In this document: piece after piece, positions 27,515 to 38,971 of the stretch
How the letters are laid out: every line of letters begins with the position of its first letter
Position numbering within the stretch: the stretch's first letter is position 1
DNA from: Bradyrhizobium yuanmingense
GTDB taxonomy: Bacteria > Pseudomonadota > Alphaproteobacteria > Rhizobiales > Xanthobacteraceae
Assembly (NCBI RefSeq): GCF_900094575.1
Contig: NZ_FMAE01000003.1
Span: 310,001 to 374,000 of the forward strand
Reading direction: 5' to 3'
Length of the DNA stretch: 64,000 nucleotides
The notes under the pieces: model-generated
What the model saw: the letters and a program-made list of their open reading frames with translations, nothing else
What the model was told of the DNA's origin: nothing
Database searches by the model: none
Program-made: the position numbers and the translations under genes

Positions 27515-27769
27515 TTCCCCTCTCCCCTTGTGGGAGAGGGTGGCATAGGCGGCCTTCGGCCGCCGTTCTCAAGAACGCCGATGCTTCGCATCGGCTATGG
27601 CGAAGCGGCGAGACAGGTGAGGGGTATCCCTCCGCGTGTGACTCTTTTGCGGCTGTATTCGCTGAAGCATACCCCTCATCCGGCGCCGTAGCCGAAGCCT
27701 TGCTTCGGCGTTCTTGAGAACGGCGGCCGACGGCCGCCTATGCCACCTTCTCCCACAAGGGGAGAAGGA
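27515..27769. repeat. Long imperfect inverted repeat upstream of glpK
   Basis: The left arm (about 27518-27600: CCTCTCCCCTTGTGGGAGAG, GGCATAGGCGGCC, CGTTCTCAAGAACGCCGA) is the near reverse complement of the right arm (about 27688-27768: CGGCGTTCTTGAGAACGG, GGCCGCCTATGCC, CTTCTCCCACAAGGGGAGAAG). It could form a very long stem between the SDR and glycerol kinase genes and probably terminates the pim transcript. Confidence 0.8.
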
Positions 27770-27887
27770 AGGGCAGCGGCCCCCACTGATCCAAACCTTG
27801 ACCTTGCCGCCCTAATCCGCTCCCTTTGGCCCGACACAATGACCCCTCCAGGGAAGACGCCCAAAGAAAACGCCAAGGTAAGCCGCC

Positions 27888-29393
27888 ATGTCTTTCGTCC
27901 TCGCCATCGACCAGGGCACCACCTCTTCGCGCGCGATCGTGTTTCGCTCCGATATTTCCATCGCGGCGAAGGCGCAGGCCGAGTTTCCGCAGCACTTTCC
28001 GGCTTCGGGCTGGGTCGAGCACGAGCCGGAGGACATCTGGACCTCGACCGTGATGGTGTGTCGCGAGGCGATCGAGCACGCCGGCATCACCGCCAAGGAC
28101 ATCGCCGCGATCGGCATCACCAACCAGCGCGAGACCACCGTGGTGTGGGACCGTGCCACCGGCCAGGCCGTGCACCGCGCCATCGTCTGGCAGGACCGCC
28201 GCACTGCCGATATCTGCGCCAAGCTCAAGGCAGAAGGCCGCGAGCCGGTGATCTCTGAGAAGACCGGCCTGATCATCGATCCCTATTTCTCCGGCACCAA
28301 AGTCGCCTGGATCCTCGACCACGTCCCCGGCGCCCGCGCCCGCGCCGCGCGCGGCGAATTGATGTTCGGCACCATCGATTGCTATCTGCTGTGGCGCCTC
28401 ACCGGCGGCAAGGTGCACGCCACCGACGCCACCAATGCCTCGCGCACGCTGCTGTTCAACATCCACACTGGCGCATGGGACGACGAGCTCCTGGAGATCA
28501 TCGGCGTGCCGCGCTCGATGCTGCCCGAGGTGAAGGATTCCTCCGCCCGCTTCGGCGAGAGCACGCCGGACCTGTTCGGCGGCCCCATCGTCATCGCCGG
28601 CATCGCCGGCGACCAGCAGGCCGCCACCATCGGCCAGGCCTGCTTCCGCCCGGGCATGATGAAGTCGACCTACGGCACCGGGTGTTTCGCGCTGCTCAAC
28701 ACCGGCACCACGCCCGTCGTCTCCAAGAACAAGCTGCTCACCACCGTCGCCTATCAGCTCGATGGCAAACGCACCTACGCGCTGGAAGGCTCGATCTTCG
28801 TCGCCGGCTCCGCCGTGCAATGGCTGCGCGACGGCCTCGGGATCATCAAGCACGCCGCCGAGACCGGACCTCTCGCGGATCAATCTGACTCCATGCAGAG
28901 CGTCTATCTCGTCCCCGCCTTCGTCGGCATGGGCGCGCCCTATTGGAATCCGCGCGTGCGCGGCGCGCTCTTCGGCCTCACCCGCAACACCGGCCCCGCC
29001 GAGCTCGCCCATGCCGCGCTGGAAAGCGTCTGCTACCAGACCTTCGATCTCTGGGCCGCAATGCGCGCGGACTGGCCGAGTTCGGAAACCGCAAGCGTCG
29101 TGCTCCGCGTCGACGGAGGCATGACCGCCTCCGACTGGACCATGCAGCGCCTCGCCGATCTCCTGGATGCGCCGGTCGACCGCCCGGTGATCCAGGAGAC
29201 CACGGCGCTGGGCGCCGCCTACCTCGCTGGCCTCCAGGCGGGCGTTTATCCCGAGCCGACCAAGTTCGCCGACAATTGGCGCCTCGAGCACCGCTTCAAG
29301 CCCAACATGAGCCAGGCCACGCGCGAGCGGAAGCTCGCCGGCTGGGCGCGCGCGGTAAAGGGCGTGCTGGCGAGCGACGAGGGGGAGGGGTAG
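27888..29393 (+). CDS. glpK: Glycerol kinase
   Basis: A 501-residue FGGY-family kinase, full length for GlpK. It opens with [19 protein letters not shown] (phosphate-binding) and contains [48 protein letters not shown], and the C-terminal FGGY signature [20 protein letters not shown]. It phosphorylates glycerol to sn-glycerol 3-phosphate in the cytoplasm. No glpF, glpD or GlpR gene is adjacent, which is unusual but common in rhizobia with dispersed glp genes. It is separated from the pim operon by the long inverted repeat. Confidence 0.96.
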   Translation: MSFVLAIDQGTTSSRAIVFRSDISIAAKAQAEFPQHFPASGWVEHEPEDIWTSTVMVCREAIEHAGITAKDIAAIGITNQRETTVVWDRATGQAVHRAIVWQDRRTADICAKLKAEGREPVISEKTGLIIDPYFSGTKVAWILDHVPGARARAARGELMFGTIDCYLLWRLTGGKVHATDATNASRTLLFNIHTGAWDDELLEIIGVPRSMLPEVKDSSARFGESTPDLFGGPIVIAGIAGDQQAATIGQACFRPGMMKSTYGTGCFALLNTGTTPVVSKNKLLTTVAYQLDGKRTYALEGSIFVAGSAVQWLRDGLGIIKHAAETGPLADQSDSMQSVYLVPAFVGMGAPYWNPRVRGALFGLTRNTGPAELAHAALESVCYQTFDLWAAMRADWPSSETASVVLRVDGGMTASDWTMQRLADLLDAPVDRPVIQETTALGAAYLAGLQAGVYPEPTKFADNWRLEHRFKPNMSQATRERKLAGWARAVKGVLASDEGEG

Positions 29394-29404
29394 CGGCAAA
29401 TGTC

Positions 29405-29490
29405 GTAGCCCGGATGGAGCGCAGCGTAATCCGGGTCCGCTGTCGATGGTGGCACAAATCCCGGATTGCGCTGCGCTCCATCCGGGCTAC
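29405..29490. repeat. Palindromic repeat, GTAGCCCGGATGGAGCGCAG type
   Basis: GTAGCCCGGATGGAGCGCAG with ATCCGGG on the left pairs with CCCGGATTGCGCTGCGCTCC and ATCCGGGCTAC on the right. This repeat type is distinct from the CGTCATTCCGG family and abuts another repeat at 29506. Confidence 0.85.
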
Positions 29491-29505
29491 ACCACCGCCT
29501 CTACA

Positions 29506-29594
29506 CCGTCATTGCGAGGAGCTCTTGCGACGAAGCAATCCAGACTGCCTCTGCGGAAAAATCCTGGATTGCTTCGCTGCGCTCGCAATGACGG
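29506..29594. repeat. Palindromic repeat, CCGTCATTGCGAGGAG type
   Basis: CCGTCATTGCGAGGAGCTCT and CGAAGCAATCCAG on the left pair with CTGGATTGCTTCG and CTCGCAATGACGG on the right. A second, decayed copy lies at 30275-30360, flanking the GNAT gene on the other side. Confidence 0.85.
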
Positions 29595-29662
29595 AGTGTG
29601 GCGCTGCTGTGGTGCCTCAAACGGCGCCGCCCGCTAATCGCTAACAAAAGAAGAAACGAAGC

Positions 29663-30256
29663 ATGATCGTCCCCGACGGCTATTCCGACGTCCCGAACGG
29701 CAAGATCGCCGCAATCGTCACCCATCTGGAGATGACTGCACCGCCCGCGCGCCGCGATGATCCGCCCGGCGCCTGGACCTTGCGCAAGGTCGATGCCCCC
29801 GCGCTTCCCTGGTACCGCGATCTCTTCCGCCGCGTCGGCGAGGGCTGGCTGTGGTTCTCGCGCGCGCGCATGACCGACGCCGAGCTCGCCGCGATCATCC
29901 ATGCGCCTGGAATCGAGGTCTATGCCCTCGTCCTCGACGGCCGAGACGAAGGCCTGTTCGAGCTCGACTTCCGCGAGCCCGGCCAGTGCGAGCTGACTTA
30001 TTTCGGCGTCACGTCTAGCTTGATCGGCACCGGCGCCGCCCGCTTCCTGATGAACCGCGCGCTGGAGCGCGCCTGGTCACACGACGTCCGCCGCGTCTGG
30101 GTCCATACCTGCACCCTCGACCATCCCGCCGCCGTCGCCTTCTACCAGCGCTCCGGCTTCCGCCCCTTCCGCCGCCAGATCGAAATCGCCGATGATCCGC
30201 GCCTCGACGGTACGGCACCGCGCGATGCAGCGAAGCATGTGCCGATCATCGAATAG
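29663..30256 (+). CDS. GNAT-family N-acetyltransferase
   Basis: A 197-residue protein with a GNAT core at about 55-165: RMTDAELAAIIHAPGIEVYA, the beta4 strand GLFELDFREPGQCELTYFGV, the acetyl-CoA loop SSLIGTGAARFLMNRALERA (a variant of Q/RxxGxG/A) and VWVHTCTLDHPAAVAFYQRS, which is diagnostic of the superfamily. It transfers an acyl group from acyl-CoA to an unidentified amine or protein. The gene is monocistronic and bracketed by two copies of the same palindromic repeat (29506 and 30275), so the gene plus repeats could have moved as a unit. Confidence 0.87.
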   Translation: MIVPDGYSDVPNGKIAAIVTHLEMTAPPARRDDPPGAWTLRKVDAPALPWYRDLFRRVGEGWLWFSRARMTDAELAAIIHAPGIEVYALVLDGRDEGLFELDFREPGQCELTYFGVTSSLIGTGAARFLMNRALERAWSHDVRRVWVHTCTLDHPAAVAFYQRSGFRPFRRQIEIADDPRLDGTAPRDAAKHVPIIE

Positions 30257-30274
30257 TGCGCGGCTGCCTCCTCA

Positions 30275-30360
30275 CCGTCATTGCGAGGAGCCCTTGCGAC
30301 GAAGCAATCCAGAATGTCTGTACGGAGAGATTCTGGATCGCTCCGCTGCGCTAAGGACGG
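30275..30360. repeat. Decayed copy of the CCGTCATTGCGAGGAG repeat
   Basis: CCGTCATTGCGAGGAGCCCT and CGAAGCAATCCAGAAT on the left; the right arm ATTCTGGATCGCTCCGCTGC then diverges to TAAGGACGG, so the stem is interrupted compared with the copy at 29506. Confidence 0.7.
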
Positions 30361-30441
30361 AGTGCTGCGCTGCTGTCAATCTTCCAATTGGCGGCCGTGG
30401 ATGGGGTAACGGGCCGACCCATTCGGATTGTGCGCTACGGA

Positions 30442-31044
30442 CTACTGGATTGCACCAGCACTCGGCTCCGGAAGGTCATAGGAAGCAAGACACCATAATC
30501 GCTCCGGAAGCGGCTGCACGGGAGGAGCCTGAAGCTCTCCGTAGCTGGAAAGCAGTGGGAGGCTAGGCACCCAGCGATGGATGACGAATACCACGCGATA
30601 TTGCTTCGCCGCAGGCAGCCTTTGCTTGTAGTCGGTCTCAATCTCCGTCTCGCCGTCTGCCGTCAGGAACATCTCGTTCCACGCCATCTCCGAGTGGTCC
30701 TTGGGGTTGGACGGGTCAATCTGAGCAAAGTCATGGGGATTAAATCGTGGGTCCGGATTCTTCACCAGCACCTCGAGAACCGCGGCGTCGTCCATATAGA
30801 AACGCAGCTCGCCTTCCCAATCCTGCCGCTCTTCAGGAGTCAACGGCACGATCTCGTCACCCCTGCCGCCGTTACGGAGGATATCCTTAACTTCTTCGCT
30901 GAAATTAGGCGGATCGTGGGAATCGATCAGCTCCCGGATGAAGCGGGCATAGGCGGCCTTGTCCGCGCTGAACGAGTAGACGCCCAAGATACTGAGCGAT
31001 GGCTTCTGGTCGGCATTCTTGTCGTTCTGGTCGAGCTTCCTCAA
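30442..31044 (-). CDS. Uncharacterised protein, probable TTG start coupled to DUF6636 gene
   Basis: The open frame gives a 200-residue protein if it starts at TTG 31044, which overlaps the TGA of the DUF6636 gene (TTGA) and has AGGAGG 4 bp upstream. No in-frame ATG occurs near the N terminus. Visible segments: KPSLSILGVYSFSADKAAYA, NPDPRFNPHDFAQIDPSNPK, a charged middle with PLTPEERQDWEGELRFYMDD, and a hydrophobic QYRVVFVIHRWVPSLPLLS. There is no signal peptide or membrane helix, and I do not recognise a family. The codon choice looks somewhat less GC-rich than its neighbours. It could be a real coupled gene, or the 3' part of a gene whose 5' end was lost. Confidence 0.6.
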   Translation of the reverse strand: MRKLDQNDKNADQKPSLSILGVYSFSADKAAYARFIRELIDSHDPPNFSEEVKDILRNGGRGDEIVPLTPEERQDWEGELRFYMDDAAVLEVLVKNPDPRFNPHDFAQIDPSNPKDHSEMAWNEMFLTADGETEIETDYKQRLPAAKQYRVVFVIHRWVPSLPLLSSYGELQAPPVQPLPERLWCLASYDLPEPSAGAIQ

Positions 31045-31460
31045 AACACCTCCTGCCTCCCCCTTGCCAGCGAAAACCCCCGCTGCATCGCATTGAAGCA
31101 CGTCAATCCCGTCTGCTCCGACCGGCAGGTGAATCCCCCGCGCTGCCACACCTCGCCATAGGCCAGCACCGGCAGCGAGGGGTCCATCACGGTGTCGCCG
31201 GCGCAGATGCGGCCGGCAGTGCCCTTCGCGCTCATCTCGAAGGCGTGGCCCCAGTCGAGCTCGCAATCGGCGGGCCGGCGCGGGCGCGCGTCCATGTTCA
31301 TGATGTCGCAGCGGAGGACGCCCTGACCGTTGTCGGTGAAGAACTGGCAGGCGATGTTCTTCGACGGTGTCAGAAAGCCGATCGGGCGCTCCTGGGATTG
31401 GGCGGCGCCGATCATCGGCAGCAGGATCGCCATCAGGATCAGTCCGCGCCGTGCCGTCAT
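31041..31460 (-). CDS. DUF6636-like exported small protein
   Basis: A 139-residue protein from ATG 31460 (GCGGGAATGAC upstream). The signal peptide (about 1-23) ends AAQSQ. The mature part has the pattern GFLTPSKNIACQFF, LRCDIM, PADCELDWGHAF, ICAGDTV, VLAYGEVWQRGGFTC, GLTCFNAMQRGFSLAR: six cysteines, enough for three disulfides, as in DUF6636 proteins of actinobacteria and rhizobia. It acts outside the cytoplasm; the function is unknown. It is 11 bp downstream of the PLP-lyase gene and coupled to the next gene. A longer in-frame reading from 31847 is only a shadow of the lyase gene. Confidence 0.8.
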   Translation of the reverse strand: MTARRGLILMAILLPMIGAAQSQERPIGFLTPSKNIACQFFTDNGQGVLRCDIMNMDARPRRPADCELDWGHAFEMSAKGTAGRICAGDTVMDPSLPVLAYGEVWQRGGFTCRSEQTGLTCFNAMQRGFSLARGRQEVF

Positions 31461-31471
31461 GTCATTCCCGC

Positions 31472-32419
31472 TCAGCTCTCGAAAGTCACCGCCGTCGTGT
31501 TTGCCCCGCAGACCAGAACTGCGATGCGCTCGCCGGCCGAGGGACGATAGCGGCCGGAGAGCACCGCGGCAAATGCAGCTGCGCCGCCGGGCTCGGCCAC
31601 GAGGCGCAAGTGCGACCACAGCGCGGACTGGGCCTGCCGGATCGCATCGTCGCTGACCAGAACGACGCGCTCGACATGGGCCCGCGCGACCGGAAACATC
31701 AGCTCGCCGACGCGCCGCGGCGCCAGGCTGTCGGCGGCGATGCCACCGGCCGGCGCATCGACCGGCGCGCCCGCCTCGAACGCTTTGTGAAGGGTCGGCG
31801 ATTGCTCCGGCTCGACCGCGACGATGCGTGTCCGGCCGCCGTACCACGCCGCAATGCCGCCGATCAGCCCGCCGCCGCCGACCGCCACCAGCAGCGTGTC
31901 GATGCCGGGCGCATCCTGCTCAAGCTCCAGCCCGACGCTGCCCTGGCCGAGCAGGGTTTCGGCTTGATCGTAGGCATGGACGGCCAGCGCGCCGGTCTGC
32001 GCGACACGCGCCTCGCTCGCGGCGAGCGCATCGGCATAGCGGCTGCCGGCGATCACGAGCTTTGCGCCATAGGTCCTGATCCGCTCGGCCTTGGCCGGCG
32101 AGGTGATGTCGGGCACGAAGATCGTGGCGGGAATGCCGAGGCGATGCGCGGCATAGGCAACGGCGGCGCCGTGATTGCCGCCGGATGCGGCGACGACACC
32201 GGCCTGCGGCACCTGCCGCAGCAACAGATTGGCGAAGGCGCCGCGCGCCTTGAACGATCCGGAATGCTGCAGCATCTCGAGCTTGAAGGTAACGGGCGCT
32301 GCCGGTAGGCCGAAATCGGCGAGGTCGGCCTGAAGCAGCGGCGTGCGCCTGATATGCGGACGGATGACCGGCTCGGTCGCCGCGATCCGCTCCCGTGTGA
32401 TGTCCATTGTCGCTGTCAT
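31472..32419 (-). CDS. PLP-dependent threonine/serine dehydratase-like protein
   Basis: A 315-residue fold-type II PLP enzyme from ATG 32419 (MTATMDITRERIAATEPVIR). The PLP lysine lies in HSGSFKARGAFANLL, the substrate loop in ASGGNHGAAVAYAA, and the phosphate-binding glycines in VGGGGLIGG. It is shorter than biosynthetic IlvA because it lacks the C-terminal regulatory domain, so it resembles catabolic threonine/serine ammonia-lyases or serine racemase. It is divergent from an ArsR regulator across 63 bp that hold two dyads, suggesting ArsR control. A start at 32458 would add 13 residues; 32407 is also possible. Confidence 0.88.
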   Translation of the reverse strand: MTATMDITRERIAATEPVIRPHIRRTPLLQADLADFGLPAAPVTFKLEMLQHSGSFKARGAFANLLLRQVPQAGVVAASGGNHGAAVAYAAHRLGIPATIFVPDITSPAKAERIRTYGAKLVIAGSRYADALAASEARVAQTGALAVHAYDQAETLLGQGSVGLELEQDAPGIDTLLVAVGGGGLIGGIAAWYGGRTRIVAVEPEQSPTLHKAFEAGAPVDAPAGGIAADSLAPRRVGELMFPVARAHVERVVLVSDDAIRQAQSALWSHLRLVAEPGGAAAFAAVLSGRYRPSAGERIAVLVCGANTTAVTFES

Positions 32420-32456
32420 GATGCCGTCCAGGATAGCCCAAGTGAGAGTTGACATC

Positions 32457-32482
32457 AATTAGGTAATTAGCAAAATGGCTAA
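32457..32482. promoter_or_regulatory. Candidate ArsR operator and promoter
   Basis: AATTA-GG-TAATT (32457-32468) and TTAGC-AAAATG-GCTAA (32467-32482) are overlapping dyads directly before the arsR-type ATG; a TTGACA lies at 32449-32454. The second dyad has the spacing of ArsR/SmtB operators, which fits autoregulation and control of the divergent lyase gene. Confidence 0.55.
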
Positions 32483-32785
32483 ATGAAATTTGCCGTCGCC
32501 TTGCGCGCGCTCGCCAACGAACGCCGCCTGCAGATCCTGGAATGGCTGCGGGATCCGCGGAAGCATTTTCGCGAGCAGGAAGACGGCGACCTGGTCGAGG
32601 ACGGCGTCTGCGGATTGCTGATCGCCGAAAAGCTCGGGGTCAGCGCGCCGACATTGAGCGAGCACATGCGGGTGCTGACGGCGGCCAAGCTGGTGCGTGC
32701 CAAGCGGATCAAGCAGTGGACGATGTACAAGCGCAACGAGACCGCCATTGCCGCGATCAAGCGCTCGATCCAGGACGGCCTTTGA
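32483..32785 (+). CDS. ArsR-family transcriptional regulator
   Basis: A 100-residue winged-helix protein: ALRALANERRLQILEWLRDP, then a loop rich in acidic residues (EQEDGDLVEDG), recognition helix LGVSAPTLSEHMRVLTAAKL and wing VRAKRIKQWTMYKRNE. The single cysteine (VCGLL) does not form the metal site CxC of ArsR/SmtB sensors, so it is probably not a metal sensor. It is divergent from the PLP-lyase operon and upstream of a GST gene (131-bp gap). Confidence 0.88.
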   Translation: MKFAVALRALANERRLQILEWLRDPRKHFREQEDGDLVEDGVCGLLIAEKLGVSAPTLSEHMRVLTAAKLVRAKRIKQWTMYKRNETAIAAIKRSIQDGL

Positions 32786-32915
32786 GCGCAAGGCGGTCGC
32801 GGGTCGTTGCAGCCGGCGCAATGCTCCGTTTCCGAGATATTTGTTGCGCCGCGCCGAGCTGGTCGTGGAGACTGATCGGCCCTGTCGTGTTCAATGATCG
32901 AGAAGAGCGAGAACC

Positions 32916-33545
32916 ATGTTCCTGATCGGCCAATATGATTCCCCCTTCGTCCGCCGCGTCGCGATTGCGCTCCGGCTCTACGGGCTCGCCTTCGAGCACA
33001 GGCCATGGTCGACCTTCGGCGATGCCGACAAGATCGCGCCGTACAATCCGCTCCGCCGCGTGCCGACGCTGGTGCTCGACGACGGCGAGGCCCTGATCGA
33101 GAGCATGATCATCCTCGATTATCTCGATGACCTCGTCGGCGCGGACAAGGCCATGCTGCCGCGCGGCGGCATCGAGCGGCGCAGGCATTTGCGCATCTGC
33201 GCGCTCGCCTCCGGTCTCGGCGACAAGGCGGTGAGCCTGCTCTACGAGCGCGTGCTGCGGAAGGAGCAGCTCGCGCTGTGGGTCAAGCGTTGCCAGGCGC
33301 AGATCGCGGACGTGCTGAAAGTGCTCGAGGCCGAGCGCGCCAAGGTGACGACGCCGTATTGGCTGGGCGACCGCATCGGCCACGCCGACGTCGCCGTCGC
33401 CTGTGTCGTCCGCTTCACCCGCGAAGCGCATCCGCAGCTGTTCGATGCCGCGCGCTATCCGGCGCTCGCGGCCCATAGCGAGCGTTGCGAGGCACTGGCG
33501 CCGTTCAAGGAGATCGTGCAGCCGCTGTCCCCGCCGAAGGGGTGA
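32916..33545 (+). CDS. Glutathione S-transferase family protein
   Basis: A 209-residue protein with an N-terminal thioredoxin-like domain (about 1-76: MFLIGQYDSPFVRRVAIALR, YNPLRRVPTLVLDDGEALIE with the cis-Pro VP and the E-S glutathione contacts) and a helical C-terminal domain (about 90-200) with the N-capping GDRIGHADVAVACVVRF. The Ser in YDSPFVRR could be the catalytic residue. It would conjugate or reduce using glutathione; substrate unknown. It may be co-transcribed with the ArsR gene. Confidence 0.9.
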   Translation: MFLIGQYDSPFVRRVAIALRLYGLAFEHRPWSTFGDADKIAPYNPLRRVPTLVLDDGEALIESMIILDYLDDLVGADKAMLPRGGIERRRHLRICALASGLGDKAVSLLYERVLRKEQLALWVKRCQAQIADVLKVLEAERAKVTTPYWLGDRIGHADVAVACVVRFTREAHPQLFDAARYPALAAHSERCEALAPFKEIVQPLSPPKG

Positions 33546-33551
33546 AGCGCT

Positions 33552-33656
33552 CTGTCATTCCGGGGCGCGCGAAGCGCGAGCCCGGAATCCGTGCAGCGGA
33601 TGATGTGGAGCAATGGATTCCGGGCTCGCGCCAAGAGGCGCGCCCCGGAATGACAG
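33552..33656. repeat. Palindromic repeat downstream of the GST gene
   Basis: CTGTCATTCCGGGGCGCGCG at the left pairs with CGCGCCCCGGAATGACAG at the right; inner CCGGAATCC / GGATTCCGG. Its right arm is nearly identical to that of the copy at 26618. Confidence 0.85.
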
Positions 33657-33738
33657 CGCGGGGCCTGGCGAGAGTATCGGACGGCCACCGCAGTCGATGA
33701 TGCAATAATACCCCTGTTTTGCCCGACGCCGCAACCGT

Positions 33739-33805
33739 GTTTTCGGCAAGTCCGAAAACGTCAAGCCTTTTCAACCCCATCGCTACTGTGCATGGGGTTG
33801 TTTTT
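33739..33805 (+). terminator. Hairpin and rho-independent terminator after GST gene
   Basis: GTTTTCGG / CCGAAAAC (33739-33759) is followed by AACCCCAT ... ATGGGGTT (33773-33799) and GTTTTT on the plus strand. The second element is a classical terminator for the plus-strand GST transcript, about 20 bp before the metH stop on the opposite strand. Confidence 0.75.
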
Positions 33806-33827
33806 CACGTTTGTGTTTCGGCGGCGT

Positions 33828-37670
<3,843 letters not shown>

Positions 37671-37676
37671 GTTCTC

Positions 37677-38597
37677 TTACGCCGCCTTCTGCGCGCTCTT
37701 GGCGCGAATGCCGAGCAAATGGCTGATCGCGAACACGAGATCGGCACGGTTCATGGTGTAGAAATGGAAGGTGTCGACGCCGTGCTTGGCGAGCTTCTGC
37801 ACCTGGCCGGCCGCAACGGTCGCGGCCACCAGCTTGCGCGTTTCGGCATCGTCATCGAGGCCCTCGAACTTCGCCGCGAACCAGTCCGGCACCGTGGTGC
37901 CGGCACGCGTCACGAAATTGCGCGCCTGCTTGAAATTGTGCATGGGCATGATGCCCGGCACTACGGGGATGTCGATGCCGTGCGCACGCACGCGGTCGAG
38001 GTAACGGAAGTAGAGATCGTTGTCGAAGAACACCTGCGTGATCGCACGCGTCGCGCCGGCATCGACCTTGGCCTTGAGCGTGTCGATATCGGCATCGAAG
38101 TCGCGCGCTTCGGGGTGCTTCTCGGGATAGGCAGAGACCGAGACCTCGATGTCGCCATGCCGCTTCTTGATGCCGGCGACGAGCGCGGCCGAGCTCTGAT
38201 AACCCTCGGGATGGCTCGAATAGGGCGTGCCGATGCCGCCGACGGGATCGCCGCGCAAGGCCACGATGTGGCGGACGCCGACCTCGTGATAGCGGTCGAC
38301 GATCTCGTCGATCTCGCCGCGCGAAGCACCGACGCAGGTCAGATGCGCGGCGGGCAGCAGCGCGGTCTCCTTCAGGATGCGCGTGATGGTCGAATGGGTG
38401 CGCTCGCGGGTCGAGCCGCCGGCGCCATAGGTCACCGAGACGAACTTCGGCTCGAGCGGGGCCAGCCGGTTGATGGTCTCCCAGAGATTGCGCTCCATCT
38501 CTTCCGTCTTAGGCGGAAAGAACTCGAAGGAGATCGCGGGCCGCTTCAGGTGCCTGTCCTGCCGGTCGGCTGTCGCAGGCGTCGTCAGGTCAGTCAT
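37677..38597 (-). CDS. metF: Methylenetetrahydrofolate reductase
   Basis: A 306-residue TIM-barrel flavoprotein from ATG 38597 (MTDLTTPATADRQDRHLKRP; GGAG about 10 bp upstream). An upstream start at 38693 would add an unconserved leader. Motifs: ISFEFFPPKTEEMERNLWET, FVSVTYGAGGSTRERTH, AHLTCVGASRGEIDEIVDRY, IVALRGDP and ITQVFFDNDLYFRYLD. It reduces 5,10-methylene-THF to 5-methyl-THF, the methyl donor for MetH encoded immediately downstream. No known methionine riboswitch is recognised in the 370-bp upstream region. Confidence 0.96.
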   Translation of the reverse strand: MTDLTTPATADRQDRHLKRPAISFEFFPPKTEEMERNLWETINRLAPLEPKFVSVTYGAGGSTRERTHSTITRILKETALLPAAHLTCVGASRGEIDEIVDRYHEVGVRHIVALRGDPVGGIGTPYSSHPEGYQSSAALVAGIKKRHGDIEVSVSAYPEKHPEARDFDADIDTLKAKVDAGATRAITQVFFDNDLYFRYLDRVRAHGIDIPVVPGIMPMHNFKQARNFVTRAGTTVPDWFAAKFEGLDDDAETRKLVAATVAAGQVQKLAKHGVDTFHFYTMNRADLVFAISHLLGIRAKSAQKAA

Positions 38598-38971
38598 GGC
38601 GCCACTCACTCCAATGTCAGGCCGGCAATCGGGGTCTAGCCTCGGAGAGCTAAAATACGGCAAAGGCCCCTTGATCGACAGCCCATCATGCATGGGAAGT
38701 TGCCCATTCAGGTGCAGTTAGACGGGTCATTCTTGCGGATCATGTTTTGGGTGGGAAGCGCGCTGCATGACATAATGTGTTGAATTTTCAGATATTATCT
38801 CTCGTGAGCCATCTTTTATGAACGGTTTTCTTGGTGGGCAGATCAGAATCGTCTGCAAAGTAGCGGCGGTTGTCCCAACTCCAGCCGCTGGCGTGCCAGC
38901 CCGTCCGTACACGTCAGGCCTGCGCAGCCTGCCCATTGTCGCCGCGACCGCCTCGATTACCTTAAGCCGCG
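38598..38971. other. Intergenic region between metF and the luciferase-like gene
   Basis: A 374-bp divergent spacer without a supported gene. The segment near 38785-38815 is AT-rich (GATATTATC) and could hold the metF promoter, about 200 bp from its start codon; the long leader leaves room for regulation. A 69-codon minus-strand ORF here looks spurious. I see no SAM-II or SAH riboswitch core. Confidence 0.5.

Noticed and set aside
27515..27769. Insertion sequence or CRISPR array
   Set aside because: No transposase frame and no direct repeats with regular spacers; the structure is an inverted repeat only.
38598..38830. Possible SAM-II, SAH or cobalamin riboswitch before metF-metH
   Set aside because: I could not find the conserved core sequences or pseudoknot pairings; the leader is long but shows no recognised aptamer.
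38727..38936. A 69-codon minus-strand ORF upstream of metF
   Set aside because: No domain or signal peptide, and it crosses an AT-rich probable promoter region.
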